From positions 13,599,702 through 13,663,701 of the forward strand of contig CM068545.1 of the NCBI GenBank assembly GCA_035048495.1: 64,000 nucleotides of DNA, written 5' to 3'. The notes below the pieces were generated by a model. It was not told where the DNA came from and did no database searches. It was given only the letters and a program-made list of their open reading frames with translations. This document shows positions 11,192 to 21,218 of this stretch, piece by piece. The translations under genes and the position numbers were made by a program. Position 1 is the first letter of the stretch; the number at the start of each line of letters is the position of its first letter. The DNA is from Euptelea pleiosperma. Lineage: Eukaryota > Streptophyta > Magnoliopsida > Ranunculales > Eupteleaceae.

Positions 11192-11524
11192 CAAGTTTTA
11201 AAAGGGGCCGTTATAACGGTATAACAGACTGGGGGCGTTACCGTTTTTCAGTTATAACGGCCATTATAACAAATTGTAACGCTCAGAGGCCAAAACAGAA
11301 AATAACGGAAAAAATGGCGCTGAAATTCAAAATTTTCAGAAACAGCCTTATTTTTTCACAAAATTTTCCAAAAAATAAGGGTTGTTATTTTCATTATAAC
11401 AGAAAATAACGGCCAATATAACAAAATTAACGGCCGTTATTTTTAAAGCATTTTCACTGTTCATAACGTAACAGGGGAGGTCCAAATCCATTATAACAGC
11501 TGTTATTTTTGTTTTTAAACCATG
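11192..11524 (+). mobile_element. Word-mosaic foldback element C (TTATAACGG word)
   Basis: It starts CAAGTTTTAAAAGGGGCCG, followed by TTATAACGGTATAACAGACT and GGGGGCGTTACCGTTT, has a landmark AAAAAATGGCGCTGAAATTC and ends GTTTTTAAACCATG. These landmarks are those of element A, but the repeated word is TTATAACGG rather than TTTAAACGG at almost every position. Confidence 0.6.
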
Positions 11525-11539
11525 TCTGGCAGATCCATT

Positions 11540-11800
11540 CATGTTTGGTTCACCTCTTGTTGGACTATACATCAAAATTTTAATTAGTGATTTTAGGCGG
11601 TTAGGTTGAGCATTTTAATGGGCTGATTTCTGGCCATTTTGTTTTTGAACTTTTTTTTAGTTGCTAATTTCTAACTGCTAGAGATCACCAATCAAGCTGA
11701 GTTTTGGTGTATGGGTCTATCAAGAAGTGGGGCAAACATAAGGTTATAGGGACTGAAAGAGGGCTCCATGTGGCATTTTTCGAGGAGAAGACTTCAAAAT
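11540..11800. mobile_element. Degenerate MITE family 2 copy
   Basis: GTTGGACTATACATCAAAAT on the left and AATCAAGCTGAGTTTTGGTG with ATGGGTCTATCAAGAAGTGG on the right are opposed, as in other family 2 copies. The left terminus is blurred where it meets element C. Confidence 0.45.
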
Positions 11801-12030
11801 TTCGAGGTCATTGCGGGATTAGCTACAGATGTATTACAACAAACGTTAAGGATGTGGATCGGTTGCCTGCTTATTAATTAAATTAGGGGCAGTTGCGCAT
11901 GCATGATAGTTTATTAAAGGCACATTTTTCAGAGAAAAAAAGGCAACAGCGATGGCTCATGGGGTCAGACTCAGACTTATAGTTTAGGAGCAATATATAT
12001 ATATGGGCTGGGATATAATGACTAATGAAC

Positions 12031-12286
12031 ATAGGGCCCACATAGAGATGAATTAAGGGCTGATTTTTTTGTGATGGTATTCTTCTCAACATGGATATCA
12101 ACTTCACAAAAAATCAGCTCATTCCAACATTTGTAGCCTTATGAAAAGTGGATTGCAAGTTGAAAACTTTTTGACCGTCCATTTTCACCATTAAATTTAA
12201 ATCCATATTTGATAGGGTTAAAAGTTTTAGAAATTGCTGAATATCACCAAAAATCAGCTCTTAACTCATCTGTGTGTGGCCCTTAA
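12031..12286. mobile_element. Foldback MITE, family 1 (copy 2)
   Basis: The outer arms are ATAGGGCCCACATAGAGATG and, inverted, CATCTGTGTGTGGCCCTT; inner arms are AAGGGCTGATTTTTTTGTGA and CACCAAAAATCAGCTCTTAA. The core has CCTTATGAAAAGTGGATTGC, GACCGTCCATTTTCACCATT and CATATTTGATAGGGTT. It has the same core as the copies at 26.6 and 27.0 kb. Confidence 0.68.
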
Positions 12287-12398
12287 CAAATGAACTCATC
12301 CGGGGGTAGTTTTGAAAAATTTGTATTGATTGCAATTGGTAATAATCACTAGAAAAAGTAAAGTAGGAAAACATTTTAAATTTTGGGTACTTTTAGTT

Positions 12399-12712
12399 TT
12401 AGGTCGTGTTTGATTGCAAAGTGGGAAAAGTATATTTTTCTTGGGAAAACACAACTGTCCCTTGTTAGATGGCCATTTTAAATCTATATAATTTTTCCTT
12501 CCAAGCAATTTAAATCTGGATCATTTTCCAACTAAGCTTGGCATTCATTTCCCATCCAGAGAGGTGATAATTCATTTCCACCTGAAAATAAGCCTTTAAT
12601 TTTTCACGTGATTTAAATATGTGTTCTCAGTTGCAATCAATCAGTCATTTAAGGCATTTCCCAAAATTATTTTCTCAGAAAAATTTTCTATGCAATCAAA
12701 CACGCCCTTAGA
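12399..12712. mobile_element. hAT-like MITE
   Basis: Ends TAGGTCGTGTTTGATTGCA (left) and TGCAATCAAACACGCCCTTA (right) are inverted repeats of about 19 bp, with further complementarity inward (GGGAAAA against TTTTCC words). The phrase GTGTTTG next to a TA(G)GG end is common in plant hAT-type MITEs. I could not find a clean 8-bp target duplication. Confidence 0.5.
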
Positions 12713-13599
12713 TTAAATAGGAATGGACAGAAAAATCAGAGTATATAGAATAGATTTAACGGTATTTTATGAAAAAATCTGGACCCTGCACTCTAAGGGG
12801 TTGGTTCATTATAGAGTAGAATAGATGAGTTAATTTTTGTAGCCAAGCACTTGATGGAGTGTCCTATGAGAAAAAAAAAAAAAAAGAAGAAATGAATAGA
12901 TTGAAGTGGACAAAACAGGATTCATGACCTTCCCTTGTTCATCTTGGGACCCATAAGCTCATGAAAGAGAAAGTTCCAACTCAATGGCTTATATGAAGTT
13001 ATGAACAGACAAAAACAGCTTTTAAAGGGACCACAAATAAAAAAAGCAGCTTTTATTAAAGTGGACCACTAAAATAAAAGCCAACCTTCCTGTAATTTTG
13101 TTCTGAGATTGAGATACATTCATATCAACCATTAACCAAAGTAGATAATACAAATAAATAGTAGCCTTTATACGGCACCGATATCAGTCATGCGTACCCT
13201 TGTCACTGAACGGGAAATGGTGCTACGGACAAGCCGCATTATATCGGTAATGGGTCCATTCCTCTTCTCCCTACAAGAAAAAAGGGGGGATCGGCTTTCA
13301 ATATCGATGATAAAGATAAGATAATGCGGCATGTCGCTCACACCATACAGTTATGTTTAACGGACGACAGAAAAGTGTAATGCAAGTATATATAGCAGAA
13401 ATATCACAATTTAGATATTGCCGATACCCATCTCTATTTCGAAATATCTAAGCTTAGATGGATAAACAGTCGATTTATATTTGGTGAAGAACAAAATCAA
13501 CAAAAAACCAAAATTGACAAAATGCAAGAACTCCAGAAGGACTACTTCGTTGGCGTTGTTCCGATTCCAAGGCTTGAGTAAAATTCTCATTTTCCGCAA
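12713..13599. other. Gene-free interval with a possible GATATCGG-word element
   Basis: Nothing coding is recognised. Between about 13175 and 13450 the words CCGATATC, ATATCGGTAATGGGTCC, AATATCGATGAT and ATTGCCGATACCCATC recur in both orientations, resembling a decayed word-mosaic element without clear ends. Confidence 0.35.
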
Positions 13600-13830
13600 A
13601 TTTTCGCCGTCTGTTTCCATGACGGACCTCGTCCATTGTGGAAAGCACTTCGACGAGTCTGTCGTGGAAAGTCAGGGACACCCTTCCGCTTAGGGTTCAT
13701 TGCGGAAGACGGCACTTTCCGTGATGGACCTGGTCCATTGGTGAAAACGCGGAAAGTCAGTGAGAGGCCTTTAGTTGTGTTAAGGTTTGTTGTGGAAAAC
13801 AGCACTTTCTGCGACGGTGAAAATCTTCTG
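13600..13830 (+). repeat. About 100-bp tandem duplication with a GACGG/TTTCCG word
   Basis: Two diverged units (about 13620-13723 and 13724-13822) share TGGACCTGGTCCATTG-type, GCGGAAAGTCAGTGA-type, TTAGGGTTCATTGCGGAA-type and CAGCACTTTCTGCGACGG-type blocks in the same order. GC content is higher than the surroundings. The words recall subterminal repeats of plant CACTA elements, but no CACTA terminus was found. Confidence 0.5.
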
Positions 13831-14880
13831 CAAAAGACTAGACCCATCGCAAATTTTTAGAATTTTGAAAGAAAAAAAAGATTTGACTTGCCACAAGGAA
13901 AGCACATTATAGATTAGAAATTGTGTGAATTGAATTTCATCAAATAAAATGTGTAATTTCTGGAGGAATAATATTAACCAAAACATTAAAGTGCTATATA
14001 TGGGGTAAAAAATAAGTGATACATTTACAAAATAGAAAAAAAAATCAGCAAAAGTAACATCCGTTTCGTATAAGTACCAGCTTTCACATTGTCCCGATTT
14101 GGCAACCTTTGGCTAAATTTATATGCTATAGCCCCGGCCTTCTCATCAATCCGATTTGGCAACTCAGGGTGTTCCTTTGGTGTTACATAACATGATTCAA
14201 GAGGATCTACATGCATAGCATAGACATGTCATTCGAGAAAAATTACAGGACATTGATATTTGGTACTTGGTGCGATGGGACATTCACACTAAATGAGTGT
14301 AACTTTGTCATACAAACTCCCATTGTGATGATTCTTGAGCCATTGGAAAGAGGAAAGCTTCAAGCTCCCTTCGCTATGCCAAACAAGCATTTTGTTTGGT
14401 AAGTTTTCGACCTCTTTTGAGATTTCTTACCCCTTTAAAATCATGGTCGCAGTTGCATATTCAATTTATAGAATCTTTGACCGAGAATATCTTCGAATCC
14501 ATAGAGATTCTACAGATGCACCAAAAGAGAGTTTTGATGTAGTTGCAATTATGATTCGAATATTATAGTAAGTATTGTCTTAGTCGAACTAGGAAAACCC
14601 TACAATTACATAAAGGGTTATTAGGCTGTATTGAAGACAGATTAACACGAGGAAAAAGATTACTTTAATTATTTTCCATTGTACTTGGTTATTTCTCAAT
14701 TATTGTTTTAACATCCGAGTAGGACAAATTAGAGGGAGTGATTCATCTTCTCCTAATCAGATCAAGTTTGAATCATAGCTAGTTTGGTCTTTTTTGTAGA
14801 GAACCCTGATGTATGGTTCTAACACGGGATCAGTACCAACGAACTGATAAAGAACTCTCAAATCCTCTTCAATCATAGAG
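13831..14880. other. Gene-free interval
   Basis: No recognisable gene. Weak open frames around 14211-14568 show no domain I know. This may be the decayed upstream region of the gypsy remnant that follows. Confidence 0.35.
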
Positions 14881-16345
14881 AAGAGAAAGAAGATGTCAAG
14901 AAGTGACAACTTGATGGATTGGTTCTCTCAGATAGAGCAACATATGCTTCTCTAACAGATCTAGTATCCCAGTTGGTGCATGGACCGAACTCAAAATCCA
15001 CTTAACCTTCACCTAGTACGAGAAAAGATATAGAACGATAGAAGGAAACTGAAGATGAGAGGAGCGAGGAAGATGATGAACCTCTCGAAGCTGCTTCTCG
15101 AGGTAAGGATAAATATCAATTGCCACCATTTAAGATTGAAGCAAAAAATTGATATTCTTGTATATGATGCTTCCATTGTTTGCTCGGTACGAAGTACGAA
15201 GGAGTGGAATGTGAGATTGATTCGTGGTTGGGCTTGTGGATCAACTTGCTTCGGAGTTGTTGATGCCAAAAAATCCAGATAACTGGATTGATCAATTAGA
15301 GACCAATTTTACAATTTATGGATATTCAAATACCCAGAAGGGATTGATCAATTAGAGACCAATTTTACAATTTATGGATATTCAAATACCCAGAAGATCA
15401 GTTTTGCACGCCTTAAATTATCTAGCCATGCCCTAACGCGGTGGAACTCGTACATGTGGGGCCAAGATGTATCAAGGATGACATGGATAAAGTTTAATGA
15501 ATTGATCAAAAAACAATTTTAACCTATTGGCTATGAGGAGGATCCGTGGATCAAGTGGCAGTACATACGCCAAAGATTTGGCCAATCTGTACAAGAGTAC
15601 AACATTGATCTTCACAAACAAGCCATTCTTCTAGAGATTTCTATAAATGAACATGAAATCTTTATGAAACATATCTGTGGGCTAGTTGAATACATCCCAA
15701 AGGAATTAAAAACTCTTCAAAGTTTGCACCGTTGACGAAGATAGTGAAGGCAATTGCTATTGAAGTAAAGAATAAGAAACTGAAAAAGGGATGACAACAA
15801 GAAAGGTAAGTCTTGTGGGAAACATGGCAAAAAAAGGGAGCGCAAGCAAGAAGCAGGCGAATACTAGAAAATTATTGCGACCACCATGAAATTAATGGGC
15901 ACGTTAAGGAAAAGTGCTGGAATCTCCATCCGAATTCGCAACCAAAGAAAAAAGACGAGGAAAGAAGGGGAAATGACCAACAATCTTGAGCAGCATAGAG
16001 TTACAAATTTTATCAGAATTAAAGGATACTAATGAAACTCTCCTTCATGGCCAAACCCTTGAATCCATCATCGAAAGAAAAGAATTATTTCCCTTGAAGA
16101 TTTAAGTGAAACAGAGTATCATAAAGGCCATTATTGACCCTGCTAGTTAGAAGAACTTGAACTCCGAGTTAGTGAAGAAGATGGGACTCGAGACCACGTC
16201 TCATCCTTGTTCATATCCGTTGGGATGGATACAGTAGGATGTAGAGATTAAGATCACAAAACAGTGCAGCTTCAAGTTTGCAATCACTGAAAAATATATC
16301 GACGAATGAACCTGTGAAATGATGCCTTTAGATGTCAACCAAACT
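14880..16345 (+). mobile_element. Decayed Ty3/gypsy retrotransposon fragment (gag, zinc knuckle, protease)
   Basis: Frame-hopping translation gives gag-like phrases: LKLSSHALTRWNSYMWGQ, MTWIKFNELIKKQF, PIGYEEDPWIKWQYIRQRFG and QSVQEYNIDLHKQA (about 15400-15640). A knuckle-like YCDHHEINGHVKEKCWNLHP follows at about 15867-15927. Protease-region phrases come next: KMGLETTSHP, PLGW, KITKQCSFKFAI, KYIDE and a PLDV motif (about 16170-16340). Stops and frameshifts break every frame, and no reverse transcriptase, integrase or LTRs were found, so this is a dead fragment. Confidence 0.72.
15285..15396 (+). repeat. Perfect 56-bp tandem duplication inside the gypsy gag
   Basis: 15285-15340 and 15341-15396 are identical and adjacent, beginning GGATTGATCAATTAGAGACC and ending AATACCCAGAAG. 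As 56 is not a multiple of three it also shifts the gag frame. Identity in an otherwise decayed element points to a recent event. Confidence 0.85.
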
Positions 16346-17237
16346 AAGAATACTGTTGATTTTTGTATTCTCACTACTTCCCCTCAAACACAAGTCCCAA
16401 ATTAAGCCTTCAGATTGATCAACTTTCAATGGTTGGGTAATTTTACTTCCAAATGATTTTGTGATATCAAAACTTGGTGGCAATAAGTTACTACAGCAAC
16501 AATTATAAATGAGAACATTTCTCGGACTGACAAATTGGAGGTCATAATAATGCAGTAGAAAAGAGTGAATCATACATCACACTAACAAACTGGCCTAACA
16601 AAATGAGAAGAGATGATTGCTCCAAAAGAAGATCATACTTGAATTAATATAGAAACTTGGGTAACAATTACCATTAATGAAGATCATATTTAGTTGATAT
16701 TCTGGCAGCAATTAACCATTAATCTTCCCCCAATGTAGGCCTGTCAATGGATTGGGTAATGTTTTGGTTTCTGAGAGATCCAGAAAAGATCTCTTTAGAT
16801 ACACAATAGATGACAGTGGTCGAAATGTCCAATAGAAAGAACACCATTCAAAAGTAAAAATATTTGAAGCAAAACTACACCATATATGTCCTTACACTGA
16901 TGCAATCAGGAAAGGTATTCAGACCAGTTATGTCACCAATCTGATTCTAATTCAATTTGCTCTGATTCCTTTAAAACAAAATACAATACACAAGAGGAAT
17001 GCAGATATACCATCAGGTCTGCAAGTGTACACGAAAAACATATACAGCCCATCCTTAGGAACATGGCAACCATCAAAACTGTCAGCATTGCCATTTAGAC
17101 GGTGAATCACTGAACAAGCGGTAATCCAAACCCACATGATAAATACAACGAAAGATGGATTCTCTTTACATAAGAGATGACCATCAACTGTAAATGTGAA
17201 GATAATAAACATGGTTTCCCAAGTACCCAGTCAGAAT
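16346..17237. other. Gene-free interval downstream of the PPR gene
   Basis: No second gene is seen. The part nearest 17238 should contain the 3' UTR of the PPR gene (minus strand); no poly(A) signal can be assigned with confidence. Confidence 0.4.
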
Positions 17238-19250
17238 TCAACTGTCTAAGAGAATCCGAAACTTAACTCGTTTTTTGACGCTACCCCATCTGTCGTAGCC
17301 TATACCAATCTTACTATGCATCAATTTCATGGCCAAGTCGACATTACCTGCTTTTCTCAATGCGTTGATTAGAACCGTACGAACTCTTCCAGGTATCTCA
17401 CGACCCCTATCAACAATCCCATCAGCCAACTTGCAAGCCTGCTCAACACGGCCTGCTTTGCACAACACATTGATCATATCCTCAAAAGCTGTCTCAGGAA
17501 TAACTCCCATTGGTGCTAGCTCATCCAATATTCTACAAGCCCTGGCAACCTTGCCTGAAAGACAAAGCCCTGTCGAAAGAGCTCTGAAAGAAGCAGGAGT
17601 TGGCGTGATACCCTTATCAATCATCAACTCCCACAACTTCAATGCCTCTTCATTTCTATGTTCTCTGAACAATCCACTGATGAGTATTGTGTATGTGTAA
17701 ACTGTCTGATCACAACCTTCATCTTCCATTCTCTTAAAGAGCATTACTGCTTCGTCAACCTTTCCACACTTGGCAAACGCATCAATAAGTGCGTTGTAGC
17801 AATATGAATCCCGTGTGCATCCTTGGTCCGCCATCTCTTCAAAAAGCTTCTCCGCTTCATCAACTCTCCCAGCTTTTCCAAGACCATCAATGAGACTTGA
17901 ATAAAAAACGGTGTTAACTGCTACACCATTCTCAATACAGAACTCATAATACTCCATAGCCTTGTCCAACTTCCCTCCCTTGCATAAACTGTTAACAATA
18001 ACCCCATATGTAACCTCATCCGGTTGGAATCCTTCATCCTTCATTCTCTCGAAAAGCTTCATTGCTTCTTCTCCATTCCCATTTTTCGCATATGAATCTA
18101 TCAAAGCTGTATAAATTGCCACATTAGCTTTACAACCTTTTCTAACCATACCATCAAATACAGCAAATCCTTCAACAGATTTTCCATCTTTGCAGAGCCC
18201 ACTAATCACTAAACTGTACGCATGAGGGGGAATTTCCAATTCCTTTTCTTCCATTTCATGAAAAAGACTCAAACAAGAATCAAAATCCCCCTCTGCATAA
18301 CACGATTGGATCAAAGTCAGGTAAGTAATTTTATCAGGATTAATATTTTTCATCTCCATCTCCCTAAATTTCTCCATCGCTTTCCTTGTTTTCCCCGCCT
18401 TACAATACCCCTTAATCATAGTATTATAAGTGACAAGATCCGGGAGAATTTTCCCACCTTCCATAACCTCGAAAACCCTCTCTGCAGATTCAATAAACAT
18501 TGAGTTGACCAACCCATCAATCAAGAAATTATAAGTAAACAAACTAGGCTCGATTCCATTCTCCTTCATTCCACGCCAGACCCACAACAATTCCTCAACC
18601 ATTCCTAAAACGCCAAAACTCTTAATCAAAGAATTCGATGCCGACACAGTCATTAAAAACTCCCTATCTCTAATCTCAGCATATATACATTGAATACGCT
18701 CGGAATCGTTCGCCGAAGACAAAATATTAATCAATGAAACATAGGAATCGAGCTTATGCGAGTAATTCCTCTGTTGACCAGACCAACGAAAGAATCGAAA
18801 AGCCATTTCAGGGTTTCGCCCAAGCTCGGCAGATTTCAGCATGTAAGCAACGAAATTAGGCGATAATTTGATCAAAAACTTCCTGCAGTAATCGTTTAGA
18901 TTGGATTCCATGCTCGGAGACTCGTCTAAAAGGTTGACAATCCGATTGATCCAAGGTGAGGGTTCGAGATTTTTAGGGTTTACAATGAGATCAGATACAT
19001 CGACAAAGGGTTCTATCCATTCGGGAGGAGGAAGGGAAGTAGAAATGCACCTCGAATCAGGGAAAGAATATGAGCTCGAACCGAACTGCGAGGCTCCTGC
19101 TGGTGCGAGGAGAGGTCCCTGGAATCCGCCATTGTTGTACGGAAGGAGAAGAGGTCGAGTAGTGTTATGAAGAGAAGTGGAGAGTTCACAGAGGCTTAGT
19201 GGAGAAGTTCGGGAAGAGGGAGAGAAAAATCTTGGGAGGGATTTTCTCAT
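17238..19250 (-). CDS. P-class pentatricopeptide repeat protein, At1g03560-like
   Basis: PPR proteins bind organellar RNA in a sequence-specific way and steer its processing, stability or translation. The 670-residue intronless protein starts with a Ser/Arg-rich, acid-poor leader (about residues 1-70, MRKSLPRFFSPSSRTSP), fitting mitochondrial import. A conserved block follows, SLPPPEWIEPFVDVSDLI (72-89). About 14 tandem 35-residue P-type repeats run from about 165 to 650, with phrases such as VTYNTMIKGYCKAGKTRKAM, FYSSLIDGLGKAGRVDEAEK and YCYNALIDAFAKCGKVDEAV. No E, DYW or SMR domain is seen. From memory the block order and C-terminus (HSKIGIGYDRWGSVKKRVKF) match the mitochondrial protein At1g03560. 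The frame is intact. A tRNA-Gln on the other strand begins 114 bp upstream of the ATG, so the promoter is very compact or overlaps that gene. Confidence 0.95.
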   Translation of the reverse strand: MRKSLPRFFSPSSRTSPLSLCELSTSLHNTTRPLLLPYNNGGFQGPLLAPAGASQFGSSSYSFPDSRCISTSLPPPEWIEPFVDVSDLIVNPKNLEPSPWINRIVNLLDESPSMESNLNDYCRKFLIKLSPNFVAYMLKSAELGRNPEMAFRFFRWSGQQRNYSHKLDSYVSLINILSSANDSERIQCIYAEIRDREFLMTVSASNSLIKSFGVLGMVEELLWVWRGMKENGIEPSLFTYNFLIDGLVNSMFIESAERVFEVMEGGKILPDLVTYNTMIKGYCKAGKTRKAMEKFREMEMKNINPDKITYLTLIQSCYAEGDFDSCLSLFHEMEEKELEIPPHAYSLVISGLCKDGKSVEGFAVFDGMVRKGCKANVAIYTALIDSYAKNGNGEEAMKLFERMKDEGFQPDEVTYGVIVNSLCKGGKLDKAMEYYEFCIENGVAVNTVFYSSLIDGLGKAGRVDEAEKLFEEMADQGCTRDSYCYNALIDAFAKCGKVDEAVMLFKRMEDEGCDQTVYTYTILISGLFREHRNEEALKLWELMIDKGITPTPASFRALSTGLCLSGKVARACRILDELAPMGVIPETAFEDMINVLCKAGRVEQACKLADGIVDRGREIPGRVRTVLINALRKAGNVDLAMKLMHSKIGIGYDRWGSVKKRVKFRILLDS

Positions 19251-19364
19251 CGGGGATCGGTTAGGGTTAACGGTTTAACGTTTGGCGAGGGTTTTGAATC
19301 GGTACCGAGGGTCAATGAGCTACTTGACAAGAAAGTTATATTTTAAATTATACTATCAACATCT

Positions 19365-19436
19365 GGTCCCATGGTCTAGTGGTCAGGACATTGGACTCTG
19401 AATCCAGTAACCCGAGTTCAAATCTCGGTGGGACCT
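19365..19436 (+). tRNA. tRNA-Gln (anticodon CTG)
   Basis: A 72-base cloverleaf can be drawn. The acceptor stem GGTCCCA/TGGGACC is perfect (7 bp), the anticodon stem is TTGGA/TCCAG with loop CTCTGAA, and the T-arm is CCGAGTTCAAATCTCGG. The B box is GGTTC-like (GAGTTCAAATC), and the A box lies in the TAGTGGTCAGG D-arm. A TATA-like AT tract and a CAAC motif just upstream, and a short T run after the gene (19441-19444), are typical of plant Pol III genes. No intron, and CCA is not encoded. Confidence 0.95.
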
Positions 19437-19461
19437 TTCTGTTTTGGTACCTTTATTTCAT

Positions 19462-20127
19462 CAATTTCCAAAAGGTGGCATTATTTGCACACATCTTTTT
19501 TTGACTAACACCCACAACTTAATCTACACACCCAAAGTTGAAGAAAAAAAAAAACGCCGAACAAAGAAGAGGAACGCACCACCACCGTCATCTTCTTCTT
19601 CACCATCACCACCACCACCACGACCGTCATCTTCTTCACCATCACCATCACCACAACCCCACCTCCACCATCGCCTTCTTCTTCCACCACCGCCGCTACA
19701 ACCACTACCCCACCATCGTCTTTTTCTTCTTCTTCTTCTACTTCTATTGCCATCACCACCACCACCGCATCGCTCTTAAAAAATAAGTTTCTCGCTCGTA
19801 TCGGCACGGTAGGGTAGACATGGCTTTGGCCATATCAACAGGCAACGGTAGATATGGTTTTGTGCGATAGATTTTTTTTAAGGGAGAGAAAAGAATAAGA
19901 AGAAGAGAGGAGGAGGCCCGCCGCCCAAAGAAGAAGAGGAGGAGGCCTGCCGCCCACCACCGGGTACAAGAGAAAGAAAGAGAGATGTACCTGGTGGCGG
20001 TCCTCCTCTTCTTCTCTCAGGATGATTTTTTTTGTTTTTTTTGTGTGTATAGCTTCTTTGCACACACCATTCCACACCAAAAGGTGGGTGTCACTCAAAA
20101 AAGATGTGCACAAATAACGCCACCCTT
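19462..20127. mobile_element. Foldback element with CAC/CTT-rich interior
   Basis: Ends about 45 bp long are inverted: left AAAGGTGGCATTATTTGCAC plus CATCTTTTTTTGACTAACAC; right AAAAAAGATGTGCACAAATA plus ACGCCACCCTTT. The interior (19580-19780) is made of CCACCA, CATCTTCTT and similar trinucleotide runs, and 19900-20010 holds the complementary purine-rich GAAGAAG/GGAGGAGG runs. The long low-complexity open frames here are by-products of these repeats. Confidence 0.6.
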
Positions 20128-20142
20128 TGCAAATTTTGATTT

Positions 20143-20371
20143 TTCCCTCCCAAAAATGCCACGTAGACGGGCCGACTGAATGTTTATCTTATTTGTTGGT
20201 GGACCGATACAACATAAATTAACCTAATAGATGATTTCTATCTGTTGGATCTGAGTAGCATAAAAAATGTTCAAATCCAATGGCTAGAAATCACCAATCA
20301 GGCTAATTTTGGGTTGTACTTCACCGATAAGTGAGCTACATAGTCATAGAGTGGCACTTTGGGAGGGAAGG
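20143..20371. mobile_element. Foldback MITE, family 2 (copy 4)
   Basis: TTCCCTCCCAAAAATGCCAC on the left is mirrored by GTGGCACTTTGGGAGGGAA on the right. The core has AATCCAATGGCTAGAAATCA and CCAATCAGGCTAATTTTGGG. It lies next to the foldback element at 19462-20127. Confidence 0.6.
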
Positions 20372-20494
20372 ACCAAGGTTTTGCTCTTCCTCGGTGGAGG
20401 AAAAGTTTTTCCCGATTGAACAATAAAAGGGATGTTCGATTCCGCATTTCACAAGAGTTTCCTGGGGCGCTGTGGGGAGCAGAAAATGCACACA

Positions 20495-20720
20495 TGGCAA
20501 CTGACCCATGAATGACTGGCTTTCCCTAGATGGACCTGCACACCAAAAATCATCCCGATTGGTGTCTAGCCATTTGATCTGAGCTCCCAAAAAATTACTT
20601 GAATCCAACAGCTAACAATCACCCCCATAAAAAATGCTCCAATCCAATGGTTATAGATCACTAATCAGTATGATTTACGGCGTGGAGGTCCATGAAGGGT
20701 GGGCCAATCTTTGGCAATGT
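20495..20720. mobile_element. Degenerate MITE family 2 copy
   Basis: It contains GATGGACCTGCACACCAAAA, AATCATCCCGATTGGTGT and, opposed, AATCCAATGGTTATAGATCA, CTAATCAGTATGATTTACGG and GTCCATGAAGGGTGGGCCAA. The ends are not crisp. Confidence 0.5.
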
Positions 20721-21218
20721 TCTTCCTCGGCACGTCATCATCGCTTCAAATGTGTCTAGATTTTTAGGAATTTTAGCAATCTTCGCTCGGTCCTCAAAGT
20801 GTTGGTGCTCGTTAGGAAGAAAAGGACCAACAACCTGTACTTCGCATCCTGAAGCTTTTAGAAAATGTGAGTACTTTTTTTCTTGTTATCCTTACCAAAT
20901 TTGCCAGTTTCAACAGTATTTGTTCTACTCAAAACCAAATATTCCATTATAAATGAGCTTCGGCAATGAACAAACAATAGAATTACATGAGCACGATTGC
21001 CCTCCATTTAAAATCAAATCCATTTTTCTTAATAAGGAAAAAATAAAAAAGAAATTGAATACAAATTCCAGCTAGATTATGGAAATGTGATACTTGAATT
21101 TACACCTCTAGATATGTAGGATTTGCAATAGGAGGGAAAAACAAATCCAATTAGAAGATGGAGAAATTAGTAAAATGGCCTCAAATACACGTATACTCAA
21201 AGATGGACTCTACTGGAA

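Noticed and set aside
18901..19170. Antisense ORF over the PPR N-terminal region
   Set aside because: It is a shadow of the PPR coding sequence, with no features of its own.
19444..19807. Long open frames on both strands rich in Pro/Ser, His or Val
   Set aside because: They are translations of CCA/CTT trinucleotide repeats in a foldback element; several frames are open at once.
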